46,662 bases of DNA, taken from NCBI RefSeq assembly GCF_000955975.1, contig NZ_JYJF01000051.1, positions 1-46,662 of the forward strand, given 5' to 3'. Origin of the DNA: Saccharothrix sp. ST-888. GTDB taxonomy: Bacteria; Actinomycetota; Actinomycetes; Streptomycetales; Streptomycetaceae. The translations under genes and the position numbers were made by a program. Positions within the stretch are counted from its first letter, which is position 1. Every line of letters begins with the position of its first letter. The notes beneath the pieces are model-generated. The model saw only the letters and a list, made by a program, of their open reading frames with translations, was not told the DNA's origin and searched no databases. Of this stretch, positions 17,801-24,889 are shown in pieces.

Positions 17801-19414
17801 GAGGGCGCCTCCTCGGTGCAGCTCACCGAGGCCGAGCAGGTGGTGCGCTCGCTGTCCTCCGCCAAGGAGCGCAGCGTGGACGCCGCCTTCGGCTTCGCGC
17901 TCTCCAACGAGGTGGACGTCGACGTCTGGATGATCACCGCCCCGCTGGGCTTCGGCATCGCCAAGGCGATCGCCAAGGGCGGGGTCTCCGCCGGGGTGCG
18001 CGGAAGCCTGGAGTTCTCCAACAGCTGGGCCGAGGAGACCTCGGTCTCCCAGGGCGAGAACACCGCCCGCACCACCAAGGTCTCGCTCACCGGCCACTGG
18101 GAGGACCCGGGCCGGCTGCTCAACCCCACGACCGGACGGCGCTACGTGCCGGCCAACACCGGCTTCGCCGTGGTGCAGTCACAGACCGCCGACGTCTTCG
18201 CGCTGCGCCTGGCGCACAGCGGAGCGCTGGTGGCGTACCGGATCCAGCCCAACCCGGACATCCCCAAGGACTGGAACGTCATCCCGTTCCCGATCAACCC
18301 GCGCTACACCAAGCAGGGCACCCTGGACGGCACCGTCGGCTTCGACGAGCGGGGCAAGGTCGCCGACCCCGACTACCAGGGCACCCGCGACCGGGGCGAG
18401 TACAGCTACTTCAAGCCCCGTGAGGCGTACGCGCTCAAGCGCCGCATCCAGCGCGACCAGCAGCGTCTGCACAGCTACTACGACACCGTCTCCACCGAGA
18501 CCCACGCCCCGGCCCCGACCGCGCAGCGGGCCGGGCGGGTGCTCGGCGGTGCGATCGGCGCGGACGCCTCGCCGGCACGGGGACGGGAGACCGCCGACAG
18601 CGCCACCGGCCAGGGCTTCTCCCGCCGGGACCTGGTGAACACCTACGTCTGGACGGCCGCCGGCGGCTTCTTCGCCGAGACCACCGAGACCACCGACGTG
18701 GTCAGCGAGACCACCTCGGGCTCGTACTCGCTGTCCGGCTCGGTGGGCACCTCGATCGGCACCTCGTTCCAGATCGCCGGGATCGGCATCGGCGCCCAGC
18801 TGGACGCCTCGGTCGGCGGCGGGATGACCGCCACCCGGGCCCGGGGCAAGGAGGCCACCCGCTCGTTCGGGCTGGCGGTGCAGGTCGCCCCCGGCAGCAA
18901 CCTGCAGCGCTACGACCAGGACCGCAAGCCCGTCTTCGACCAGGACGGACAGCCGGTCAAGGTGCCCGGCAAGGTGGACGCCTACCGGTTCCTCAGCTTC
19001 TACCTCGGCGAGGACAGCGAGCACTTCGACGCCTTCTTCCACAAGGTGGTCGACCCGCGCTGGCTGGAGAACGGGAGCGACCCCGACGCGGCGGCGCTGC
19101 GCCACGCCCGTCAGTCGGACCGCAAGCCGCCGTGCTGGCGGGTACTGCACCGGGTCACCTTCGTCAGCCGGGTGCTGCCCGAGGTCCCGCCGGCCGGGGC
19201 GGCGCCGCTGGAGAAGGCCATGCGGCAACTGGACGTGGAGAGCAACTACGAACTCGTCCGCCGCCTCGACCCGTACGTGAAGGGCGCCCCCACCGGCCTG
19301 CCCGAACTGGCCGAGGCCACCCGCTCGGCCCTCGCCGCCCAGCTGCCGGAGCTGCTGCCGCACGCGGCGGACGTGACCGGCTTCCTGGCGCAGTACTACG
19401 GCGTGGAGGCCTGA
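11849..19414 (+). CDS. Giant multidomain protein: nested LamG-like lectin domains, ricin-like module, coiled coils, beta-rich C-terminus
   Basis: About 2,521 residues from TTG 11849, which has GAGG nine bases upstream. GTG 11774 is possible, but the first codons there have low third-position GC. Approximate domains are an unknown N-terminal domain (1-325), LamG-like jellyroll (330-537), coiled coil (650-698), ricin-B-like trefoil with NVNSGLDMNLDG (701-849), coiled coil (856-909) and a beta-rich module (914-1176). From 1177 to 1867 an outer LamG domain is interrupted twice, by complete LamG domains at 1234-1454 and 1492-1746. The remaining 650 residues are Ser/Thr-rich beta structure with YVEGAPPVPSENLT and long alternating strands such as TSGSYSLSGSVGTSIGTSF. 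No signal peptide or membrane helix is visible. The lectin folds imply glycan binding, and the C-terminus could be a pore-forming or assembly module, but its activity is unknown. Monocistronic, with a strong terminator after the stop. Confidence 0.93.
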   Translation: MTEIQHLAKVYSDRAYVHTTTVRHQGSTVAFAMDEQRRIVYTVLDLSQHDEARGEADAAYWSENPLPLRFPAELARVGYAVAGAVRMPAVKRGGRVEAGAEERLDEDELDPFLSSTARLGAAAPFHVVSDGTHLYVLRQSVRADDPDAVFRLSDGTGSSADPARTDYLSRGGAGKVALVDATLLCDRFVLAGGELKPVLEVRYRRSRHKGRPDSGKDSLGTRDMEGRAFHEPTQELSFVRNLSGGRFTALLVPTAVHGRERWQFFAHNDATGRIDGFSVERSRDGLFNTQGSQAWTSPEERYRDAVYEFAPGSCPFTGRPLVPVLSESGHAETALRFDGVDDLAELPSSALSLADSDFTVEFWARRTATGGREDFLLGHGAAAGVRLRSLHIGFRADDTFAFAFYAEDLNVQQRTTDTDWHHWACVFVRDTREQIVYRDGVELARRTTDMPYAGLGPLTLGRALGSYGRAELDEVRIWNRPRSGEEIAADRLRRLIGNEPGLALYYRFDEGSGDRLYDQTDNARHAALRGGPAWITSDAPVGENPGVRRDSFAFTGRKVVSGLSAVLHHQQEAAPAGYDGAAKPVKRQARVLLACATGGPDPVTGKASDEAYVTTLDLGVGRDGRLAEIPDELALPVLAAPESSGTVDAASQLEAQVATLTQDIAGTEAEITRLQLETAEIPDVERRRAEARTALENEPTYWRYRLRFKLPKDGKDQYLAVAGDRKDNLAPLVRTANRQAASTLWTFEPTGTNLNGITCYFVRNVNSGLDMNLDGGRTGNDVPLIQYSREANNDATHFALDSWNGYGLVVRRTGNLVAARDSQGDRIVQYDYTAANASGEGVLVLERVDASLRTSPASDRLNRQISELDSRLQVLGIKQERLGELRRDLVAQQAQLAAKREELGRLTGGVRGADDIALPMPQLAVDRTGLSSSGALLAFARGTDRPFLLDSATGSLVLYFRGTNGQFFAGYYDTQVLRSSRQLAAGGRAVTFTARDAATDLDRAEITVEAGEHPAQVRLTVRRDGRTEQWSHLPRRAEDFAAVVNGADEQPVTIGTVLRIDGDVVQFTEGTLAPLTGPGFVTVGGHGFRFEGSHPIGAKSLRLGAGGDVTLLKPGMSVQRVRYDHRWSTASQPGVALSAGSRLVTVDSGGLAEIPLGGADRLVRGHGGRWRADMPGRAYAFDGQGRFLALPAEQVSRAATPGDLTLETWINPERVEGPVRLLHANTGDTPCGLGLVGAPAVTALAYDGLSAAAVVPGAFGFGDGDFTVEFWARRTTINPKAHYLLGHSTEQQRNNESLHIGFRSDSSFTFAFCGDDLTTDRQFVDTEWHHWVCVFQRQARQQVIYLDGQEIARRTADAPYRGQGRLSLGTVLCWPGEFASVHLDEVRLWSTARGGDDVRAAMKQRLTGAEAGLLGYWAYSAPAQGAQPVLADRSGNNRHAELRGKPGPVPARSPIDEGGYRAVAAVGDRRVVSRESFPLREWSHLAAAYRQSWAVRLDGEAYLEVADDDTLDIADDLTLEVFARLERLGETQGLLSKGRTADGAGGSVPYRLAVLPDGRLEFAFEEPAGQAVRFTSTEGVEAGTFHRIAVVRKGGRSMQEQKGTRQISAVGADGKPVTRSVELVESVEVREWQDIRFHLDGREIGAARYEGPGPRGNDAPLELGRARDGSTVQPLTGVLAEVRIWGAARDAARLGTAVTARDRGLVAHWRFEENAGSTAADATGSHPARLRGARWVRNPDPHGSVFRLYRNGVSVACDPAGTPGTPDTAAFADPGDAQLTLGAVVRGGKAVESFNGVLEEVRIWRTARTHEQLLDNLFTRLKGEKEDLVAYWPFDRDSTEPDVAQVRDDGLRGNHLRLGAEATRPRTVLSSAPVSTDTAQVRSALAGMRTPFHESVSAAPAVAEYADMQYGARGEAFGVLKRAYSYLREGRWHLVTGYKVGELVSEWVSQIQFDPQLVGYVEGAPPVPSENLTAGLTDPGSATFEGASSVQLTEAEQVVRSLSSAKERSVDAAFGFALSNEVDVDVWMITAPLGFGIAKAIAKGGVSAGVRGSLEFSNSWAEETSVSQGENTARTTKVSLTGHWEDPGRLLNPTTGRRYVPANTGFAVVQSQTADVFALRLAHSGALVAYRIQPNPDIPKDWNVIPFPINPRYTKQGTLDGTVGFDERGKVADPDYQGTRDRGEYSYFKPREAYALKRRIQRDQQRLHSYYDTVSTETHAPAPTAQRAGRVLGGAIGADASPARGRETADSATGQGFSRRDLVNTYVWTAAGGFFAETTETTDVVSETTSGSYSLSGSVGTSIGTSFQIAGIGIGAQLDASVGGGMTATRARGKEATRSFGLAVQVAPGSNLQRYDQDRKPVFDQDGQPVKVPGKVDAYRFLSFYLGEDSEHFDAFFHKVVDPRWLENGSDPDAAALRHARQSDRKPPCWRVLHRVTFVSRVLPEVPPAGAAPLEKAMRQLDVESNYELVRRLDPYVKGAPTGLPELAEATRSALAAQLPELLPHAADVTGFLAQYYGVEA

Positions 19415-19421
19415 GCACCTG

Positions 19422-19465
19422 GTGGGGTGGCCTCCGGGCCCGCGTGCTTCCGGAGGCCACCCCAC
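19422..19465. terminator. Strong bidirectional terminator hairpin
   Basis: Sixteen-base arms (gtggggtggcctccgg at 19422-19437 and its exact complement at 19450-19465) with a 12-base loop begin eight bases after the giant gene's stop. It can also serve the convergent gene ending at 19691. Nothing else is recognised in 19466-19690. Confidence 0.85.
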
Positions 19466-19690
19466 TGCTCGGACGGGCGGACGTGCTCCAGGTGAATGCC
19501 GGTGGCGGGCGTACCGGTCCGGGCGAGGCGTGAGCTGACGGAGGCGGAGCACCCGGGCACCAAGGCCGACGGCGAGGGCTGTCTGCTGCTCTCGCCCGGG
19601 CGCGCTCGGAGCTGTTCGCGAAGGGCGGCGGACCGGATCTCGACCGGGCGGGCTCCGTGCGGGTCGGTGCCGGCAGGTGGGCGAGGACGA

Positions 19691-20074
19691 TCAGGAGCCG
19701 TTCCAGGAGATGACCAGGAGAATGACGGTGATCGCCAACGGGACGGCGACGAGCAGGGCGCACCCGATGGCACCGGGCAGGTTCTTCCTGCGGAGGCGCC
19801 GATCGAGCAGCTTGGCCTCGGGGGTGTCGTTCCGCCAGTGCGGCTGGAGCTCCGCGGTGCCGTCGGCGATCGTCCCGGCCACCCGGGCGACGTCCGCAGG
19901 GTGGTACGTGTGCCACTTGCTCTCGCCCCAAGTGGATTGCGATACAAGGAGGTTGTTGCGGACTCCGTTGGCATTCGCGGTGGCGTGCAGGCAGGTCGCC
20001 CGGATGGTCGGCCAGGCTCGGGCCAGCTGCCTCTCGGTCAACCAGGCGACGTGCTCCGGATCGGCTGCTGCCAC
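19691..20074 (-). CDS. Small C-tail-anchored membrane protein, unknown function
   Basis: 127 residues from GTG 20074. A soluble N-terminal part (EHVAWLTERQLARAWPTIRA, DVARVAGTIADGTAELQPHW) is followed by a basic stretch (LLDRRLRRKNLP) and one C-terminal membrane segment (AIGCALLVAVPLAITVILLV), giving a tail-anchored topology. Base composition and codon bias fit a real gene. It converges on the giant lectin-like gene across a shared terminator and is not in an obvious operon. I do not recognise the family. Confidence 0.6.
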   Translation of the reverse strand: MAAADPEHVAWLTERQLARAWPTIRATCLHATANANGVRNNLLVSQSTWGESKWHTYHPADVARVAGTIADGTAELQPHWRNDTPEAKLLDRRLRRKNLPGAIGCALLVAVPLAITVILLVISWNGS

Positions 20075-20460
20075 GGGCGCACCCTCTCTCTACTCGCAAG
20101 CAGTCTCCCCCCGCCCCGGCCGGACAGGCAACATCCTTTTCCCGTACCCGACTTGACTCCTCATGCCACCACTGCGGACTGGACGTCCAAGAGCGTCCGC
20201 CGGCGAGTCAGGGCGAGCGGCTTCGCGCCGGCCGGCGCCCCGGGTGCCGACGGCGGCGCCGGCACCCGGGTCAACGGCCCGGCGCAGCCGAGCAACTACC
20301 ATGGTGGAGCCTGGATGACCGCCAACCAGGTCGGCGGTTCGGTCGAGGCCCAAGTCCTGCCCCAGCGGGGGCGGCAGGCAACGAGGAAGGCCGGACGGGC
20401 GAACACCCGTGAATGCTCAATGCGGCCTCGGACGTCGCCCGGGGGCTCGGCAGCCCCGCC
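20075..20460. other. Intergenic region, no recognised gene
   Basis: Frames are open on the plus strand but read as low-complexity Gly/Ala/Arg. A GC-rich inverted segment near 20240-20270 (gccccgggtgcc / ggcacccggg) could form a hairpin downstream of the DUF1330 gene. Confidence 0.35.
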
Positions 20461-20757
20461 TCATCCGGCCAGGCCCTTGAGGAGGCCGACGTCCACCGGT
20501 CGACCCAGGACGCCGGTCCGCCAGGCGACCAGTTCCTGGTAGGCGGGCGAGTGGTACCAGCCGCGGGCGTCCTCCTCGGCGGGGAACTCCAGGATGGCGA
20601 TCCTGGAGTGAGCCGTCTCGCCCTCCAGCCGGGCTGGGGCGTCGAAGGCGAGCAGCCTGCCGTGGAACGGCTCCAGAGTCGCGCCGACGTTGGCGAGATA
20701 GTGCCCCAGATCGGCGTCGGGGGTGTGGTCGGTCCGGACGAAGATCACGTAGTGCAT
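20461..20757 (-). CDS. DUF1330-family small protein (dimeric alpha-beta barrel fold)
   Basis: 98 residues from ATG 20757, with AGGAG six bases upstream. The ferredoxin-like alpha-beta barrel markers are visible: MHYVIFVRTDHTPDADLGHY, then RIAILEFPAEEDARGWYHSP and AYQELVAWR. These proteins are small cytosolic dimers related to EthD and antibiotic monooxygenase folds. No enzyme activity is assigned to most of them. Its promoter region carries two matching palindromes 22 bp apart (20784-20796 and 20806-20818), so tight repression by a dimeric regulator is likely. The regulator is not obviously in the window. Confidence 0.85.
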   Translation of the reverse strand: MHYVIFVRTDHTPDADLGHYLANVGATLEPFHGRLLAFDAPARLEGETAHSRIAILEFPAEEDARGWYHSPAYQELVAWRTGVLGRPVDVGLLKGLAG

Positions 20758-20776
20758 GGTCTGCTCCTGTTTCCGT

Positions 20777-20820
20777 TTCGGTGTGACGATGTGTCAACTT
20801 CGGTGTGACGATGCGTCAGC
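20777..20820. promoter_or_regulatory. Tandem operator: two TGACG-ATG-CGTCA-type palindromes 22 bp apart
   Basis: A 22-base unit (ttcggtgtgacgatgNgtcaNc) is directly repeated at 20777-20798 and 20799-20820. Each contains a palindrome; the second (tgacgatgcgtca) is perfect and the first has one mismatch. On the minus strand TTGACA lies within the first copy, as expected for the -35 of the DUF1330 gene starting at 20757. Spacing of about two helical turns would put two dimers on one DNA face. A TetR-type binder is the best guess. Confidence 0.6.
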
Positions 20821-21160
20821 GGCGGACTGCCGCAGGCTGCGGTGCGGGCTCCGGCCGTCGACCGGCCGTCGGCCGAGGCCGGACCGGCTGGCGGTAGGCG
20901 CCGACGAAGGTCAGCGGGAAGAAGAGCCCGATGTTGAGCATCCCGAGCACCGCCGCGCGTCCCCACCAGCGGCCCCTCGGCAGTTTTCTTCCCAGCAGCA
21001 GGAGCAGCAGACCCGCCGGGAGCGCGCGCATCACGGCGAGCAGCAGCGGTCGGCCCTCGGGCAGCAGCTGCGTGGTCACCAGGTACGTCGTGCCCCATGC
21101 CGCCGGGGCCAGCGCCGTCGTGACGGCCGCCCCCGTGCGTCCCGTGAACGTCCCAGCCAT
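20816..21160 (-). pseudogene. EamA/DMT-family transporter, truncated after about three membrane segments
   Basis: The frame begins with a good EamA N-terminus: ALAPAAWGTTYLVTTQLLPE, then LLAVMRALPAGLLLLLLGRK and GMLNIGLFFPLTFVGAYR. Immediately after GAYR it becomes Arg/Pro-rich and stops at 20816. A normal transporter has ten membrane segments and about 300 residues. Loss of seven segments makes this non-functional. It is divergent from a marR gene across a duplicated operator, the usual arrangement for a regulator and its exporter. Confidence 0.8.
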
Positions 21161-21169
21161 GGCATCCCC

Positions 21170-21250
21170 CTCAACGTTGACTATGTGAACGTTGAGATAA
21201 GTTCTACGCCCCGAGGTGAGTGAACGTCAAGTATCTGAATGTTAAGATAG
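21170..21250. promoter_or_regulatory. Duplicated operator/promoter between eamA remnant and marR
   Basis: A perfect inverted repeat CTCAACGTT (21170-21178) and AACGTTGAG (21188-21196), with a nine-base spacer, is followed about 50 bases later by a diverged direct copy (21221-21250, tgaacgtcaagtatctgaat then gttaagatag). In the second copy taagat (21243-21248) is a plausible -10 seven bases before the marR ATG, with tgaacg as a -35-like element 16 bases earlier. The MarR protein encoded next to it is the likely binder, giving autoregulation. Confidence 0.65.
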
Positions 21251-21254
21251 TTCC

Positions 21255-21773
21255 ATGAAGGAGCATGACACCGTCGACGACATCGTCGACCAGTGGGCCC
21301 GGGTCCGCCCCGACCTGAACCCCGAGGCCATCTCACTGATCGGCCGGCTGAGGCGCCTGAACATCCGTGTGGACAGCGCCCTGCGCGAGTACTTCGCCGA
21401 ATGCGGCCTGGACTCCTCGGAGTTCGACGTTCTCGCGACCCTCCGCCGCGCGGGCGAGCCCTATGAGCTCAACGCCCGAGCGCTCCTGCAGGCGGCCATG
21501 GTCACCTCCGGCGCGATCACCAACCGGGTCGACCGCCTGTCCGCGAAGGGCCTGGTGGAGCGGAACCCCTGCCCGAACGACCGCCGCGCCGTCCTGATCC
21601 GCCTGACCCCGGCGGGAAGGTCACTGATCGACACGGCCCTCGCCGGCCACGTCAGCAACGAGGAACGCCTCATCGAGGCCCTCACCCCCACCGAGCGCAC
21701 CCAACTCAACACCCTCCTCCGCAAACTCCTCATCGCCCACGGCGACACCGACCCCATCCCCCGAGCCGGCTGA
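21255..21773 (+). CDS. MarR-family transcriptional regulator, divergent from transporter remnant
   Basis: 172 residues. Winged helix-turn-helix markers are SSEFDVLATLRRAGEPYEL, then AAMVTSGAITNRVDRLSAKG (recognition helix) and ERNPCPNDRRAVLIRLTPAG (wing). The start is ATG 21255, just after a -10-like taagat, so the mRNA may be leaderless or nearly so. In this family the ligand is usually the drug or phenolic exported by the divergent transporter. Here the transporter is truncated, so the regulator may survive only as an autorepressor or may control genes elsewhere. Confidence 0.9.
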   Translation: MKEHDTVDDIVDQWARVRPDLNPEAISLIGRLRRLNIRVDSALREYFAECGLDSSEFDVLATLRRAGEPYELNARALLQAAMVTSGAITNRVDRLSAKGLVERNPCPNDRRAVLIRLTPAGRSLIDTALAGHVSNEERLIEALTPTERTQLNTLLRKLLIAHGDTDPIPRAG

Positions 21774-21897
21774 CCCTGCGCCGTCCGACTCGGGCGCAGT
21801 TCGGGATGAGCGCCCTCTGGGACGGTCCGGGTTCCCGTGGCACTGCTGTCGGGGCCGTCGGGGTGGCGGCCCGGGTGCGGGCGCGAAGGAGCGTGGG

Positions 21898-22083
21898 ATG
21901 GGAACGGCGCTGGTCCATCCGCACACTGCTCACCTGCCTCCGCCGGGTTCACGGGCCCGCGCGGTGATCGCGACAGCGTTCGCGTACCTGGACGCCGCAT
22001 CGATGACCTGGGTCGACGGCGACGGCAAGGGCGACATCACGGACCCGTACGACGAGTGCCCGGCTGCGGTGCGCAGCCACTGA
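21898..22083 (+). CDS. Possible small protein of 61 residues
   Basis: ATG 21898 has AAGGAG seven bases upstream, the only positive evidence. The product ends WVDGDGKGDITDPYDECPAA, an Asp/Gly-rich stretch reminiscent of a calcium-binding loop, and has no family I recognise. It stops 14 bases before the stop of the convergent SpoIIE gene. It could equally be chance. Confidence 0.25.
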   Translation: MGTALVHPHTAHLPPPGSRARAVIATAFAYLDAASMTWVDGDGKGDITDPYDECPAAVRSH

Positions 22084-22096
22084 CGTTCCCACGGGG

Positions 22097-24889
22097 TCAC
22101 AGCAGCATCGCCTCGAACTGGAACTCGGGCGCGGCCAGCGGCTGCTCGGACCAGATGACCTTGCCTCGGGCCGTGTATCTGGTCCCCCACCGATCGGCCA
22201 GCTGGGCCACCAGGAACAGGCCCCGGCCGCCCTCGTCCGTGCTGGCGGCGTAGCGCAGGTGCGGGGCGGTGCTGCTGCCGTCGGAGACCTCGAAGACCAG
22301 GCTGCGGTCCCGCAGCATGCGGACACGGATCGGCTCGGCGCCGTAGCGGATGGCGTTGGTGATCAGCTCGCTGAGGATCAGCTCGGCGGTGAAGGACAGC
22401 TCCTCCAGCCCCCAGGCCGCCAACTGGTCGACACATTCGCTCCGGATGCGTGAGACGGCGGCGAAGTCGCACGGCACGTCCCAGCCGGCCACCTGGTCGG
22501 GCTCGAGCAGCCGCGTGCGTGCGACGAGGAGCGCGACGTCATCACTCGGACGCGACGGGACCAACGCGCCGAACACGGCCCGGCAGGTGTCGTCCGGGGA
22601 TCCGTCGGCATCGGCACCCGCCAGGGAACTGCGCAGCGCGGCGAGTCCGCTCTCCAGGTCGCGGTCGCGGCCCGCGACGAGCCCGTCGGTGTAGAGCACC
22701 AGCGCGCTGCCGGGCGCCAGCTGCAGCTCGGTGGTTTCGAAGGGCAGGCCGCCCACGCCGAGCGGCGGCCCGGCGGGCAGATCGACGAACTCCACGCTGC
22801 CGTCGGTGTGCACCAGCGCGGGCGGTGGGTGACCGGCCCGTGCCATCGTGCAGCGTCCGGAGACCGGATCGTAGATCGCGTACAGGCAGGTGGCGCCCGT
22901 GACGACCGGTCGCTCGCCCTCACCCTCGCGCTCGCCCCTGCCCTCGGTGTCGCCTTCTCCCGCAGCCGCCTCGCCCTGGTCGAGCCGGGCGACCAGTTCG
23001 TCGAGGCGGGCGATCAGTTCGTCCGGGGGCAGGTCGAGGGCGGAGAAGTTGAGTACGGCCGTGCGCAGTCGGCCCATCGTGGCGGCGGCGTGCAGGCCGT
23101 GGCCGACGACATCGCCGACGACCAGTGCCACGCGGAAGCCGGGCAGCGGGATGACGTCGAACCAGTCCCCGCCGACCCCTCGCTGCGCCGGCAGGTAGCG
23201 GTAGGCCACCTCCATGGCACTCTGCTCGGGCAGCCCCCGGGGCAGCAGGCTGCGCTGGAGTGTCTCGGCCATCCGGTGCTCGCGGGTGTAACGGCGGGCG
23301 TTGTCGACGGTGATCGCCGCGCGGGCGACCAGTTCCTCGGCGAAGGAGACGTCCTCCTCCCCGAACGGATCGGACTCCCCCGCGCGCCAGAAGTTGACCG
23401 TGCCCAGGGTCAGACCGCGCGCCCGCAGCGGCGCGGAGATCAGCGAGTGGATCCCGTACGCGAGTATTCGGTCGGCGGTCTCCGGGTCGCACGCCCGCCA
23501 GGCGTCCGCCTGCCGCAGGTCGGCGACGAGCGCGGCGTTCCCGGTCTCCAGGGCGGTCTCCTCCGGGGTGCCGGGCAGGGGGCTGATCTGCGAGCCCACG
23601 GGGTAGAACGGCCGGTCGTCGCTGATGCCGCTGGCGGCCGTGCGACGGATCCGCGGGCCCTGTGCGGTGCCCGGGTCCGGGAGCGGCTCGTCACCGCACA
23701 GCACCGGGTCGGCCAGCTCGACCGTGGCGAAGTCCGCGAAGCGCGGAACCGCCACGTCGGCCAGCTCCTGGGCGGTCCGCACCACGTCCAGCGTGGTGCC
23801 GACCCGCAGCCCCGCCTCGTAGAGCAGCCGCAGCCGGGCCCGGGCCGCCTCGGCCTGCCCGGCCAGCGCCCGCAGCTCGGTGGTGTCCCGGATGGTTGCG
23901 ACACTGCCGGGCCCTCCGCCGAACGGCGCGGTCGGGCGGTTGTTGACGGCGAGCAGCCGGTCTTCGGCCAGGTGCACCTCGTCGGTGGCGGCCCGCCCGG
24001 ACACCAGCAGTTCGGCCAGTCCGGGATCGAGCCCGAGCCCGGCGACCGGCCGCCCCTCCACCTCGGGCGGCAGCTCCAGCAGCCGCCGGGCCTCGTCGTT
24101 CGCCAGCAGTACCCGTCCGTCCCCGCCGACGATCAGCACACCCTCGCGGACCGCGTGCAGCACCGCGTGATGGTGCTCGTACATCCGCGTCATCTCGGCC
24201 GGGCCCAAGCCGCGCGTCTGGCGGCGCAGCCGCCGCCGCACCAGCGCCGCCCCGCCCATGCCAACGGCGAGCGCGGCCGCCGCGCCGCCGAGCAGGACCG
24301 GCAGCTGCCGGCTCACCGCGCTGCCCGTGTGTGCGACGGTGTAGCCGACCTCGACCAGCCCGGCGACCGAACCGTCCGGCCTGGTGACCGGCACGTCGGT
24401 TTCCACGACCCGTCCGATGGGCGCGGTGAGGCTGGTGGTGCTCGGCCCCTTGAGGCCTTCCTGGTACGGGCCGATGACGTGCTTCCCGATCAGCGCAGGA
24501 TTGTCGGACGTGTAGCGGATCCCCTCCGGGCTGGCGATCACGACGTAGTCGAAACCGCCCTTCTTCATGATGTCCAGGGCCAGCGGCTGCAGCACCGCGG
24601 TCGGATCGGCGCTGTCCAGGGCGTTCACCACCGTGGGGACCTGCGCCAAGGTGACGGCCGCGGCGCGCGTGCGGTGCGCGGCGTCACTCATGGCGAAGCT
24701 CCTGGCCTGCAGCAGGAGCGCCGTCAGCGCGGCGCCGACCAGGAGCACCACCGCGACCAGCAGCCACAGGAACACCTGCCCGGCGACACTGTGCACGCAC
24801 AGCCGCGAGCGCAGCCGGCCCCGAGGGGACCGGTGTTCCCTCGGTCCGCCCTGTGCCCTGTCCCCACGGGCATGACTCACTGCGTGCAT
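22097..24889 (-). CDS. Membrane sensor with PAS, GAF, SpoIIE (PP2C) phosphatase and HATPase kinase domains
   Basis: 930 residues. Membrane segment 37-62, extracytoplasmic single-Cache-like sensor 63-190, membrane segment 196-217, PAS about 235-335, GAF about 350-535, SpoIIE PP2C phosphatase 545-795 and an anti-sigma-type HATPase about 805-915. Phosphatase metal motifs are present (GGDWFDV, VGDVVGHG, LYTDGL, DDVALL), interrupted by a charged loop of about 25 residues near 640-660. The ATPase has its N-box (ELITNAIRYG) and glycine box (EGGRGLFLV). Such proteins control anti-anti-sigma factors by dephosphorylation, while the C-terminal domain resembles an RsbW-type kinase, so one chain may both phosphorylate and dephosphorylate a STAS-domain partner. 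No STAS or sigma gene lies nearby. ATG 24889 is used. Confidence 0.93.
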   Translation of the reverse strand: MHAVSHARGDRAQGGPREHRSPRGRLRSRLCVHSVAGQVFLWLLVAVVLLVGAALTALLLQARSFAMSDAAHRTRAAAVTLAQVPTVVNALDSADPTAVLQPLALDIMKKGGFDYVVIASPEGIRYTSDNPALIGKHVIGPYQEGLKGPSTTSLTAPIGRVVETDVPVTRPDGSVAGLVEVGYTVAHTGSAVSRQLPVLLGGAAAALAVGMGGAALVRRRLRRQTRGLGPAEMTRMYEHHHAVLHAVREGVLIVGGDGRVLLANDEARRLLELPPEVEGRPVAGLGLDPGLAELLVSGRAATDEVHLAEDRLLAVNNRPTAPFGGGPGSVATIRDTTELRALAGQAEAARARLRLLYEAGLRVGTTLDVVRTAQELADVAVPRFADFATVELADPVLCGDEPLPDPGTAQGPRIRRTAASGISDDRPFYPVGSQISPLPGTPEETALETGNAALVADLRQADAWRACDPETADRILAYGIHSLISAPLRARGLTLGTVNFWRAGESDPFGEEDVSFAEELVARAAITVDNARRYTREHRMAETLQRSLLPRGLPEQSAMEVAYRYLPAQRGVGGDWFDVIPLPGFRVALVVGDVVGHGLHAAATMGRLRTAVLNFSALDLPPDELIARLDELVARLDQGEAAAGEGDTEGRGEREGEGERPVVTGATCLYAIYDPVSGRCTMARAGHPPPALVHTDGSVEFVDLPAGPPLGVGGLPFETTELQLAPGSALVLYTDGLVAGRDRDLESGLAALRSSLAGADADGSPDDTCRAVFGALVPSRPSDDVALLVARTRLLEPDQVAGWDVPCDFAAVSRIRSECVDQLAAWGLEELSFTAELILSELITNAIRYGAEPIRVRMLRDRSLVFEVSDGSSTAPHLRYAASTDEGGRGLFLVAQLADRWGTRYTARGKVIWSEQPLAAPEFQFEAMLL

